A program made the translations under genes and the position numbers. The notes under the pieces were generated by a model, which was not told where the DNA came from, searched no databases, and was given only the letters and a program-made list of their open reading frames with translations. 64,000 nt of DNA from Candidatus Rifleibacteriota bacterium (GTDB taxonomy: Bacteria; Muiribacteriota; Ozemobacteria; Ozemobacterales; Ozemobacteraceae), in contig JADFZL010000024.1 in assembly GCA_015232575.1 (NCBI GenBank), positions 1 to 64,000 on the forward strand. The letters are read 5' to 3'. Positions 33,399-40,850 of the stretch are shown here, piece by piece (the first letter of the stretch is position 1; each line of letters starts with the position of its first letter).

Positions 33399-33805
33399 AA
33401 ACTGCCTTTGTGGATACTAATCTTTTTATTCGCTATTTGACCAATGATGATAAAGTAAAGGCAGACAAAGTTGAAAAACTTCTTGAATTAGCTTCATCTG
33501 GCAAAATTCTTCTGGTTACGACAGAAATGGTGATTGCTGAAATTGTATGGGTTCTTGAATCAGGATATTCAATGAAGGCAAAAGAAATTGCGCCATTAAT
33601 CCGTGGAATACTTGTCACTAAAGGTCTGGAAGTTTATAACAGGGATTACATTATCCGTGCAGTAGAATTGTATGAATCAACTCACATTGATTTTATTGAC
33701 GGATACATTGTTGCAGTAATGGAAAAGCATGAAATTTCTGATCTCTTTTCATACGATCGAAAGCACATTTCCAGAATACCTGGAATATTGAGAAAAGAGC
33801 CATAA
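33395..33805 (+). CDS. vapC: PIN-domain toxin VapC
   Basis: A 136-residue PIN ribonuclease. Acidic residues of the active site: D7 in AFVDTNLFIRYL, a Glu in MVIAEIVWVLE, Asp in THIDFIDGYIVAVM and the last Asp in FSYDRKH. It is complete, in contrast to the other toxin-antitoxin relics nearby. It is co-transcribed with the upstream AbrB-type antitoxin. The stop codon touches the right-hand direct repeat, consistent with a cassette that moved or was copied as a unit. Confidence 0.92.
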   Translation: MKTAFVDTNLFIRYLTNDDKVKADKVEKLLELASSGKILLVTTEMVIAEIVWVLESGYSMKAKEIAPLIRGILVTKGLEVYNRDYIIRAVELYESTHIDFIDGYIVAVMEKHEISDLFSYDRKHISRIPGILRKEP

Positions 33806-33837
33806 ACTAAACCAGGTAAAAATAGTGACATATTTAG
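33806..33837 (+). repeat. 32-bp direct repeat, right copy, flanking VapBC
   Basis: Right-hand copy of the repeat at 33046-33077 (single T/A difference). Its position right behind the vapC stop makes it either a target-site-like duplication or a recombination seam. Confidence 0.85.
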
Positions 33838-33855
33838 CTATTGAAAACAGTATAA

Positions 33856-33966
33856 ACAAATTCTCCGCTGATAATTGATTCTTACGATGGTGCTGATCTT
33901 GATGCTTTGTATGAGAGGGTTCTTGGCGTCAGCAGTGTTGATGAATTATTCAATAAGACCCCATAG
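33856..33966 (+). pseudogene. C-terminal fragment of an unrecognised gene, convergent with the esterase
   Basis: After a stop at 33853-33855, a frame reads SPLIIDSYDGADLDALYERV then LGVSSVDELFNKTP and stops at 33964-33966. It looks like the genuine end of a protein whose upstream part was replaced by the VapBC cassette. A diverged copy of the same ending (RILG..VAELFNKAP) exists at 32600-32645. Its last 21 bases overlap the esterase 3' end on the other strand. Family unknown. Confidence 0.45.
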
Positions 33967-34956
33967 TTTGAGGAAGTAATAGCTGGAATAGAGGTTGGCG
34001 GAAATGGCAAATGCTCCTGAGTTGCCGCCCTGGTCTGCTGCATCGCCAGGATCTATTGCTATGCCGTGACCCATATTTAAAATTTCGATTGTTTCTACAA
34101 CGGATTCACCAGAAGAATTTTTGTAGATATTATGAGGATGTCCTTTTAACTCACCCGTAACATCTGGAACCGAATCGGTATTGTGAAGAGCAGTAAACTG
34201 TTTCATGATTTCCCGCATGTTTCCAAAATCTACAACACAATCTTTGTTTCCGTGCAAGACGATCATTTTTGGATATTTTCCGCAATATTCGGGATATTCA
34301 TTTTTGGCAATTTTTGCCCATTCTTCGGGATCGCGTGTCACTCCAAATAACATGGCATTGAAACCTTCAATGGGGTTTGTTGCAGCCCCAAATGGAATTC
34401 CCGCAATAATAGCGCCGCCAGCAAAAATATCCGGATAGACAGCGCAGAGAGCAGCTGTGAAACATCCTCCAGATGATAATCCGGTGACAAATACTTTCTT
34501 TGAATCGATCAAATGGTCACTTTTCATTTTATCTATCATCTGCATGACAGAACCAGACTCTCCCCTGAAACGCTGGCAATTGGAGGAGCTGAACCAGCTG
34601 AACGCCTTATATGGATTGTTTCGCTTTCTCTGTTCCGGGTAAAGGAGAATAAGACCGTAACGCTGCGCAAGCTTATTCCACTCACTTATACAGGCGTATC
34701 CGTGTGAATTCTGAGTTGTACCATGCAAAACTACAATCAGCGGCGCATTTTTCGGCTCAGGAACAGGAATAAACTTGTACATTTCCAGATTCCCCGGATT
34801 ATCTCCAAAATCCTTTACTCTAACCAATCCTGAATCTCTTTGTCCGTCGAGATCATTCATATATTCTTCAGTTGCACCGGAGGAATTATTCGCTGAAACC
34901 ATATTATACCCAGAAAGTGCAAAAAGTATTACAAAAATTGACAAACTGAATTTCAC
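33946..34956 (-). CDS. Secreted esterase of the PHB depolymerase/LpqC family
   Basis: A 336-residue alpha/beta hydrolase. I place the start at GTG 34956: AAGGAG (complement of 34964-34969) lies seven bases upstream, and the product begins with a clean signal peptide (MKFSLSIFVILFALSGYNMVS). VVLHGTTQNSHGY is the oxyanion strand. The nucleophile is in VFVTGLSSGGCFTAAL (Gly-x-Ser-x-Gly), IVLHGNKDCVVDF carries the acid, and KGHPHNIY or NMGHGIA carries the His. Family members hydrolyse polyhydroxyalkanoates or feruloyl esters outside the cell. The 3' half exists again as a broken duplicate at 32596-32889. Confidence 0.87.
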   Translation of the reverse strand: MKFSLSIFVILFALSGYNMVSANNSSGATEEYMNDLDGQRDSGLVRVKDFGDNPGNLEMYKFIPVPEPKNAPLIVVLHGTTQNSHGYACISEWNKLAQRYGLILLYPEQRKRNNPYKAFSWFSSSNCQRFRGESGSVMQMIDKMKSDHLIDSKKVFVTGLSSGGCFTAALCAVYPDIFAGGAIIAGIPFGAATNPIEGFNAMLFGVTRDPEEWAKIAKNEYPEYCGKYPKMIVLHGNKDCVVDFGNMREIMKQFTALHNTDSVPDVTGELKGHPHNIYKNSSGESVVETIEILNMGHGIAIDPGDAADQGGNSGAFAISANLYSSYYFLKLWGLIE

Positions 34957-35284
34957 ACTCACGCTCCTTATAGCATTCATGTAAATCACATAAATCACAG
35001 ATATTGATCATTGCGAAAAAATCTTCTTTCCCCGGTTTTTTACTTGCTTGTGTGTAAAAATAGCACACTAAACGCGGGCTGTCAATATTTTGCGCAAAAA
35101 AAGTGTTCGCAAGTGCAAGAACTATGCAAAAGCCAGATATTGTTGCAAATATATATATACCAAACAATAAAAATATGATTATTATTTGTGCAAGTGCATA
35201 ATGAAAATGAATAAGAAGCTATTGATTTCTTTGTATGGAAGACTCTTAAAATGGAGCAACATTGCAAAATGTAGCTTATGATGA

Positions 35285-35419
35285 ATTTTTGCAGATTCGT
35301 GGTTAAAAATTGAGCAACACTTGTCGGCGCATCATATTAAAACTCTCGCTCGTTATTACGAAAATACGACCGGTAAAAGATTTCTTGTATCTATTCAACA
35401 ATCTTCAATTTTAACTTAA
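35285..35419 (+). pseudogene. Possible C-terminal gene fragment
   Basis: After a stop at 35282-35284, a frame reads IFADSWLKIEQHLSAHHIKT then LARYYENTTGKRFLVSIQQSS and ends at 35417-35419. It has protein-like composition but no start and no recognised family. The rest of the 34957-35424 gap is AT-rich and shows nothing I can support. Listed as a likely relic. Confidence 0.3.
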
Positions 35420-35424
35420 TAATT

Positions 35425-35922
35425 TTAGAAAACAGGGCTTTCAAGTTTGCCAGTCTGTCTTAGTGCTTCGTAGAGCACTATTCCGGTCGAGGTTGAGACA
35501 TTCAGACATCTAGCATCGCTGATCATCGGTATTTTTATCAGTCTGGAAGTTTCTGCCGTCTGATATATTTCCTCGGGGAAGCCGGCGCTCTCTGAACCGA
35601 AACAGAAAACATCTCCAGTTTCGTATTTAACCTGGGCGTAGCTCTGGTTGCCTTTCGAGGAAAGAAAAAATACTCTTTTTTTGTCAATCCAATCGTAAAA
35701 TTCGGCCATATCATTCAAAATAAGAAGATCCAGCTTTTTCCAATAGTCCATTCCAGCTCTCAGAAGCTGTGCATCTGTGAGTCTGAAGCCGAAAGGCCTC
35801 ACCAGAACAAGTCTGCTTCCGGTTACATAACATAACCTGCCTATGTTGCCTGTGTTCTGCGGAATATCAGGCATCAACAAAACTATCGAAAAATTTGAAG
35901 TATTGTCGTTTTTTTCGTCCAT
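35425..35922 (-). CDS. trmL: tRNA (cytidine(34)-2'-O)-methyltransferase TrmL
   Basis: About 165 residues from ATG 35922; the frame stays open to 35961 but the extra 13 residues are outside the family. It is a SPOUT-fold methyltransferase: IVLLMPDIPQNTGNIGRLC at the start, RPFGFRLTDAQLLRAGMDYW, the trefoil-knot SAM site FCFGSESAGFPEEI, and IPMISDARCLNVSTSTGIVLYEAL at the end. TrmL methylates the wobble ribose of tRNA-Leu. It is a housekeeping gene embedded in an otherwise decayed accessory stretch. Confidence 0.93.
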   Translation of the reverse strand: MDEKNDNTSNFSIVLLMPDIPQNTGNIGRLCYVTGSRLVLVRPFGFRLTDAQLLRAGMDYWKKLDLLILNDMAEFYDWIDKKRVFFLSSKGNQSYAQVKYETGDVFCFGSESAGFPEEIYQTAETSRLIKIPMISDARCLNVSTSTGIVLYEALRQTGKLESPVF

Positions 35923-36088
35923 TAGTAGACCCTTGCTATAAGTTGATTGTAATGCTATCAATTTCTAGAGGATATAATCATATAGCTGATAACAATCTTT
36001 ACTGGTAACGCATTGTGATTTGAAGGCTTTAGATGCAGCTCTCGGCGTGGTTATCATCATTACATAAGGAATCGTTACCAAACTCTTT

Positions 36089-36303
36089 TTATTCCATATA
36101 TTCTCTGAAATCATCAAGCGGCTCATCAAAATCATCTTTAATATGTATCTTCCCTTGCAGAGTTCCAGCCTTTCTTGAAAGCTTTTCTTTTAACGTCGTT
36201 TTATTTATGATGATGATTTCAAACGAATCTTCAGTATAAGGAATAGCCTCATCAAGAATAATACTTTTCGGTGACTGCAATCGCCCGCTTGTAATGATTG
36301 CAT
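36089..36303 (-). pseudogene. DUF2281-type antitoxin with N-terminal frameshift
   Basis: The 3' frame ends LQGKIHIKDDFDEPLDDFRE then YME, the standard ending of DUF2281 antitoxins (GKIxIxDDFDEPLxDFxxYM). The only well-placed start (ATG 36303 with AGGAG five bases upstream) is in another frame and runs MQSLQAGD before losing homology. In the productive frame there is only a TTG at 36280 without a ribosome binding site. The two frames join only by a frameshift between 36281 and 36303. No toxin gene follows. I regard it as an inactivated orphan. Confidence 0.65.
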
Positions 36304-36779
36304 TTTATCTCCTGTAAGGCTAATTTTCTTTTCGATACATCTTTTTAGTGCTGGATATTCTCTTTTCTTGATCTCTCGCATTCAATTCGCTATGTTACTA
36401 TCACTTTGGTATCCAGCAAACCTGGTATAAGAGAGTTTCCGAGGATAAAAGCTGTAAATGATCTAACTCACGCAATGAATGACAAGCACTGCTTTTGCTT
36501 CTGCAACTATTCAGGGATTGAATTTTTTGTCGAACGTATGAGTATTATAGAGCAACTCTGTAGAATTTGCAAACAAAATTCCCCTGATTCATCCTCTCCA
36601 AGGCTTTGCAAAAATACATAATGGGAACTAATTTGGTAAGATATTTGAAAATTCCTGGCTCCTGTTTTGCTTTTCATGAAGTGCTTAATATAGCCGAGGG
36701 AACCAGTTTTTTTTTTATCGGCAGGTATTTTGTGGGTCATTTTTTGGCATTTTTGAGCCACAAAAAAAATTGTCGTTAA
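36304..36779. other. Intergenic stretch with no supported gene
   Basis: 476 bases of AT-rich sequence. Short open frames occur on both strands but lack ribosome binding sites and coding-like composition. It separates the broken antitoxin from the BrxL fragment, and I see nothing else in it. Confidence 0.5.
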
Positions 36780-36971
36780 TATAATAGCGACAAATTTTCA
36801 TGTGATGAATGGCTTGATGTTATTTTAAGATCTGTCGGCCTTGAGCAAAAAAAGTTAACCAAAAGAGAGAAAATGCATTTCATAGGTCGTCTGGCAACTA
36901 TTGTAGAGCCTAAGTATAACTTTATTGAACTAGAACCGCGTAAGTCTTATCATCTGTGCTACTTGCATTAA
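36780..36971 (+). pseudogene. brxL: Internal fragment of BrxL (BREX Lon-like protein)
   Basis: After a stop at 36777-36779 the frame reads DEWLDVILRSVGLEQKKL, REKMHFIGRLATIVEPKYNF and IELEPR. This matches the BrxL segment just before the Walker A motif, where family members read LLRSVGxEP..(L)SxRxKxxxLxRLxPFVExxYNxxELGPRGTGKS. Homology ends at about 36944, before the GTGKS, where a 34-base repeat shared with 38860-38894 begins. The frame stops at 36971. No start, no Walker A and no other BREX gene remain, so it is a relic of a lost phage-defence system. Confidence 0.75.
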
Positions 36972-36978
36972 TGAGGCG
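36945..36978 (+). repeat. 34-bp dispersed repeat at the BrxL break point (copy 1)
   Basis: TCTTATCATCTGTGCTACTT then GCATTAATGAGGCG. A close copy lies at 38860-38894 behind the endonuclease V gene (small indels and a few mismatches). Its left edge coincides with the end of BrxL homology, so it may mark a recombination or insertion seam. Confidence 0.65.
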
Positions 36979-37030
36979 GAAATAGTATTTTGTATTATAT
37001 CGCAAATTATTTCGATAAGAATTAAGCTGT

Positions 37031-37365
37031 ATGACCAATATCCTTGAAAAAATTCAAGCTGGTGAAGATAGCATAACTGAGTTCAAAAGTGCTGACTTTC
37101 GAAATGAGAGTCTTGCCAAAGAAATTGTTGCGTTCCTGAATATGTCAGGTGGAACAGTCTTTATTGGTATTGAAGATGATTCGACAATAACAGGTGTTAC
37201 AGAATTGAAGCAGGAAGACTGTTGAAAGATTACAAGTTGCCAGAAATGGAAGGGCGCGGATTGCAGAGAATTATCAGGCAATCAAAAAAATCTGGTGCTC
37301 CTGAACCTGTTTTTAACTACCTTCCAGATTCTGTATCTGTTACTCTGCCGAAAAGACTATTGTAA
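37031..37365 (+). pseudogene. Internally deleted AlbA_2/Schlafen-type ATP-binding protein
   Basis: ATG 37031 opens a frame with ITEFKSADFRNESLAKEIVA and FLNMSGGTVFIGIEDDSTIT GV, the AlbA_2 (Schlafen AAA-like) domain start, stopping at 37225 after about 64 residues. In another frame the sequence then reads LPEMEGRGLQRIIRQSKKSG and PEPVFNYLPDSVSVTLPKRLL to 37365, the typical C-terminus of the same family. About 250-300 middle residues are missing, and the two ends are out of frame. Such proteins are DNA-binding regulators or defence-associated factors. It forms a graveyard with the adjacent BrxL fragment. Confidence 0.75.
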
Positions 37366-37410
37366 AAAGCAGGTTCTTCCTGGATTCGGCTTGAATGGAT
37401 GTTCTGCAAG

Positions 37411-37803
37411 TTATTTTGGAAAGTCCCTGAGTATGCTCTCATACTTCTCCTTTTTGCGGCGTCCCCAATCTGCGTTGACCTGGGATAGTAACTCGACATC
37501 CTTATTAAAAAGTTGCTTTCGGAAATCCTCCCCATCTATCCTGTGCTTAATCTCCCACTCCGATGCCATTGACCAGGTCAGGTCTGAAACAAGCCAAAAG
37601 AGAAGCTCTTCCGGGTCGGACGTCTTTCGACGTTCATACTCGCTGCCGCGCTCGGTAACGATGTAATGAAACTCGCCGCTGATAAACTCAATGTGCGGGC
37701 TTCCGTCATGTTGCGGTGTGGTAGCGAAACATATGCATTTCGCTGGAGCACCCAAATAATGTGCAATAGCATGATAGCGTTGACTGGCAGAACGAAGCGT
37801 CAT
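37411..37803 (-). CDS. Imm63-like immunity protein
   Basis: A 130-residue protein starting ATG 37803 with a pattern I associate with the Imm63 immunity domain: EFHYIVTERGSEYERR, SDPEELLFWLVSDLTWSMA then SEWE, HRIDGEDFRKQLFNKDVELL and a closing W followed by a charged helix. Imm63 proteins protect against toxins of polymorphic or contact-dependent systems. No cognate toxin is nearby, so it is an orphan; such genes are common in accessory islands. The frame looks intact. Confidence 0.65.
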   Translation of the reverse strand: MTLRSASQRYHAIAHYLGAPAKCICFATTPQHDGSPHIEFISGEFHYIVTERGSEYERRKTSDPEELLFWLVSDLTWSMASEWEIKHRIDGEDFRKQLFNKDVELLSQVNADWGRRKKEKYESILRDFPK

Positions 37804-37986
37804 ATAGATCCCTAATGCCGAGTTAGTACAATGCTATTTAATAACACAAAAAAATGCTGAAAGGCAAAATTTTTCTTGTCTTTTGTGCAAAAAATTCTTT
37901 ACAATCATTTCTGCTAATGCAATTTTTTATTTTGAGAGGTTGATGGTAACTGCTCAATAATTCGGGGCAAGCGCCTGGTATTGTGC

Positions 37987-38054
37987 TGTCATTTCGACCG
38001 AAGGGAGAAATCTGTTAACCCTTCGGTGGACCTTTCTTCCGTCGAGATGATAAC
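37987..38054. repeat. Dispersed inverted-repeat element, copy 3
   Basis: TGTCATTTCGACCGAAGGGA at the left end and an imperfect complement (CTTCCGTCGAGATGATAACA) at the right, with an inner AACCCTTCGGTGGACC insert. Same family as 19712-19772 and 24639-24704. It lies in the 364-base gap between the Imm63-like gene and endonuclease V; the rest of that gap is AT-rich and shows no gene. Confidence 0.75.
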
Positions 38055-38167
38055 AGATCAATTATTGAAAATGCTGATTAGAAATATTTATTGTTTATGA
38101 ATAGGGGATATAGTTGTGATAGACTTCAGAGAGTTTTTGAAATTGTTCAAAGAAATGATGTTAAAGT

Positions 38168-38845
38168 ATGAATATTCGAAAATTGCATGATTGGAATATT
38201 GATTATGAAGCTGCCAGATTACTACAGCTGGATTTCAGCAGCAGGATAATTTTCAGGGAAATTGGCGATGTTAAATATGTTGCGGGTGTCGATTGTTCGA
38301 CAGAAAAAAAATCAACACAGATCTGGGCGGCGGTTGTTGTGTATGATTTGTTAAATCACAAAGTAATCGAAGAATCTACGTTCAGAACAGAAACAAATTT
38401 TCCGTATATTCCCGGTCTTTTGTCTTTTCGTGAAGGACCTGCTGTTCTTGAAGCGATAAGAAGATTGTCTGTCGAACCTGACATTTTTATTTTTGATGGT
38501 CATGGAATTGCGCATCCGAGAAATTTTGGAATTGCATCGCATATTGGACTATGGCTTGAAAAGCCAGCTATCGGTTGTGCAAAGAGCAGGCTTGTCGGAT
38601 CTGCCATTCAGCCAGCAAAAGCTGCTGGTTCAATGGAATCGCTTTTTTTTAACGAAAGAGAAGTTGGACTGCTTCTTCGCACAAAAGATAACGTAAAGCC
38701 GCTCTGGATTTCCCCTGGACATCTCGTCAATATACGCGATTCAGCAGATATTGTCTTAAAATGCTGTCTTCGCCATCGAATGCCTGAACCAACACGGCTT
38801 GCACATATTGCAGTTAACCGATTTCGTACTTCTTTGAGCTTATAA
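38168..38845 (+). CDS. nfi: Endonuclease V
   Basis: A 225-residue DNA-repair nuclease that cuts next to deaminated bases such as inosine. The RNase H-like catalytic residues D42 (VAGVDCS), E89 (LLSFREGP) and D110 (FIFDGHGIAHPR) sit at nearly the positions known from the Thermotoga enzyme (43/89/110). The strand-separating wedge NFPYIPG is present, as is the KSRLVG loop that recognises the base. Full length, housekeeping type. No clear ribosome binding site. It is the first intact core gene after the decayed stretch. Confidence 0.95.
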   Translation: MNIRKLHDWNIDYEAARLLQLDFSSRIIFREIGDVKYVAGVDCSTEKKSTQIWAAVVVYDLLNHKVIEESTFRTETNFPYIPGLLSFREGPAVLEAIRRLSVEPDIFIFDGHGIAHPRNFGIASHIGLWLEKPAIGCAKSRLVGSAIQPAKAAGSMESLFFNEREVGLLLRTKDNVKPLWISPGHLVNIRDSADIVLKCCLRHRMPEPTRLAHIAVNRFRTSLSL

Positions 38846-38859
38846 CCTAGAAGTGAATA

Positions 38860-38894
38860 TCTTATCAGCCTTGCTACTTGCATTTAATGAGGCG
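38860..38894 (+). repeat. 34-bp dispersed repeat (copy 2)
   Basis: Second copy of the repeat at 36945-36978, 15 bases downstream of the endonuclease V stop. See that entry. Confidence 0.6.
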
Positions 38895-38982
38895 AGAATT
38901 TCTTCGTCGTTCAGTAATCTTCCGGGAACACGTAAACCTTCTTTTGAATTTATCACATATTCTGTTCGTCAATTATTTTACC

Positions 38983-40122
38983 TTATTTATGAGATCTCAG
39001 AATGTCTTTAAATGGAACAAAATAATTGTCTGGATGAACGAGAATTTCATCCTGCTTATTAAGAAGCCCTAGCTTTTCTAAAACTCCCGGTAATCTGCGT
39101 GGATTTGTTATAATCAACGTGCCATGAAACTCTTTTCTGAGTTCCTCGGCTGTATTGCTATCGAAATAGTCAAATAGAGCAGCCGCAATTGAGCTGGAAC
39201 AATTATTTTTATTCATGTCATATCTTTCGCAAAGCCTGGGACGGGTTGCCTCATAGAGCATCGCATCAAAGAACTTGCCGGAGCTCAGACCGCCGCAAGG
39301 AAACTTCATCTGCCAGAGGGATAACTTTTGTCCCCACCGTTCGCAGTTGTAGAGGACAAAGTCTTCCCATGTTCCAATTTGATATACTATTGGCAGAGCT
39401 CCTTGAAGCATTTCTGCGAGGGGTTTTGCATTGTCGATAGGACGAACCGGTTCGATAGAAATAACAAGACCGGAACTGGATTTATTTTTGCAGCGAATGG
39501 AATCTTCCGAGAAAGTAAAAAGCAGAAACGCATGTTTGAAAAATGGAGGAATGCTTTGAACGCCAAGATATATATTGTCAAGTTTTGAAGCTTCAATAGT
39601 TGTATCATGGAAAAGATAGCTTTCCTTTTCCGGAGACTTGGTTTTTTCCCCGGACATTTTTTTTGCAGGGCCCCATCGAACACAGTTTACATGATACTGA
39701 CCACCATTTTTTCGGGTCAATCTGGATGGTCTCTGACTTGGCAGAAATATAACCGGCTTTGTCTCATTGGGTTTAGCAGTTCTCAATTCAGTGACATAAA
39801 GCCAGGTATTTTCCGGATCACGTTTACACATTGTCCCTCGAACAAAAACTTGCTTCATATCAAGAGCTTTCAGGTGATTTTCGTTCCACTTACCGGGAAG
39901 AGAAAACTTATATCGTTCACCTTCAGCAGCCTGTATCAGGAAGTCCCTGGAAGAACCATTAATCGGAGAAATTGCTCCGACAGCCTGGATTTCAACCTCT
40001 GCCGGGAAAAAATCCGAGCCGGGCCACTCAAAATTCAACCCTGCAAATATTGTACAGGAAAATCCGTAAAATATAGAAAATAATAAAACATTTCTGACGA
40101 AAGGGATATTGATTCTTTTCAT
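38983..40122 (-). CDS. Exported protein with NCSSS motif (DUF4105-like)
   Basis: About 379 residues from ATG 40122, chosen because TCCTTC (AAGGA site) lies eight bases upstream. A signal peptide (VRNVLLFSIFYGFSCTIFA) leads into an OB-like N-terminal region (VEIQAVGAISPINGSSRDFL, VFVRGTMCKRDP) and a C-terminal domain with CERWGQKLSLW, FFDAMLYEATRPRLCERYDM and NKNNCSSSIAAALFDYF. The tyrosine/asparagine-cysteine motif resembles the YxxxxNNCTT motif of DUF4105 envelope proteins, thought to be papain-like. It acts outside the cytoplasm; activity is not established. Confidence 0.6.
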   Translation of the reverse strand: MKRINIPFVRNVLLFSIFYGFSCTIFAGLNFEWPGSDFFPAEVEIQAVGAISPINGSSRDFLIQAAEGERYKFSLPGKWNENHLKALDMKQVFVRGTMCKRDPENTWLYVTELRTAKPNETKPVIFLPSQRPSRLTRKNGGQYHVNCVRWGPAKKMSGEKTKSPEKESYLFHDTTIEASKLDNIYLGVQSIPPFFKHAFLLFTFSEDSIRCKNKSSSGLVISIEPVRPIDNAKPLAEMLQGALPIVYQIGTWEDFVLYNCERWGQKLSLWQMKFPCGGLSSGKFFDAMLYEATRPRLCERYDMNKNNCSSSIAAALFDYFDSNTAEELRKEFHGTLIITNPRRLPGVLEKLGLLNKQDEILVHPDNYFVPFKDILRSHK

Positions 40123-40219
40123 ATCTCTCATCCTTCATATTTTCCTTAACTATAACTGACAAAAAAAACTTATGTCAATGTAAGCCGGAATTATTTTGAG
40201 AAAGAGTTTGAATGATGGG

Positions 40220-40525
40220 TTAAATAACGTAATCATCGGAAGGAGTATTCAGTGTTTGTATTTCATCTATCAAATTGAACAGTGATGCTTTTTCGCTGTC
40301 TGAAATAGTTCCATCTTCAAAAGCATGAAAGAGGAACTTGTAAAGCAGATTAAACGGCCACGCATCAGTAAATTTCTTGTTTGTATTGAGCCATGACAGA
40401 AGAGAGTATATTTCATCTTCAGTTATGACCTTGTCTTGTGCAATTTCCTTTGTCAGCTCTTTGATTTTTAAAGTAGCTTCTTCAATTGTAGAAACAGAAC
40501 TTTCCCGTGTTTGAAATTTTTTCAT
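40220..40525 (-). CDS. Small TerB-like/helical protein
   Basis: About 101 residues from ATG 40525. The frame is open further to ATG 40696, but that region is AT-rich and unlike the rest, so I prefer the short form; neither start has a strong ribosome binding site. After a charged N-terminus (SSVSTIEEATLKIKELTKEI) comes a repeated helical pattern, DKVITEDEIYSLLSWLNTN and DGTISDSEKASLFNLIDEI, with an AWPFN turn between. Such DGxI(T/S)xxE repeats occur in TerB-like domains and in domains attached to exonucleases and ligases. It is the last minus-strand gene before the biosynthetic operon; a role there is unsupported. Confidence 0.55.
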   Translation of the reverse strand: MKKFQTRESSVSTIEEATLKIKELTKEIAQDKVITEDEIYSLLSWLNTNKKFTDAWPFNLLYKFLFHAFEDGTISDSEKASLFNLIDEIQTLNTPSDDYVI

Positions 40526-40761
40526 GTTTTCTTTCCCGGTTATTAAAGCTGTTTTCCAGTTCGATTGAATTTCAAATATACATTTTGCCAGATATTTATT
40601 ATAATTTACTATTTGAAAATGTGCAATTTTAACTTTTTTCGACAATGTAGCAGTGTTGATGAAAGGAAGATAGATTTCTGGCTGTAATATTTTCATTTTT
40701 AAAATATCGAGTAATGATATAATTCTTCAGGATGGCAGCTAGTCGATTGATTATAATTAAC

Positions 40762-40790
40762 TTGACATAAAGTGGATACAAAATTATACT
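40762..40790 (+). promoter_or_regulatory. Strong promoter of the biosynthetic operon
   Basis: A consensus TTGACA at 40762-40767 and TATACT at 40785-40790 with an ideal 17-base spacer. It is the only good promoter seen for the 23-kb co-directional gene run that starts at 40851. Confidence 0.8.
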
Positions 40791-40812
40791 AATGCGTGTA
40801 CTGAACGCATTA
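40790..40812. promoter_or_regulatory. Palindrome at the predicted transcription start (operator candidate)
   Basis: TAATGCGT at 40790-40797 and its exact complement ACGCATTA at 40805-40812 flank a 7-base centre. The 23-base size and the place right behind the -10 box are typical of an operator for a dimeric repressor; a leader-RNA hairpin is the alternative. No regulator gene is encoded nearby. Confidence 0.6.
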
Positions 40813-40850
40813 AGAGTTAAATCTTTCTTACATGGATGCAGGGTGTAAAA

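Noticed and set aside
36507..36761. 84-residue minus-strand frame.
   Set aside because: No ribosome binding site, AT-driven composition and no recognisable motif.
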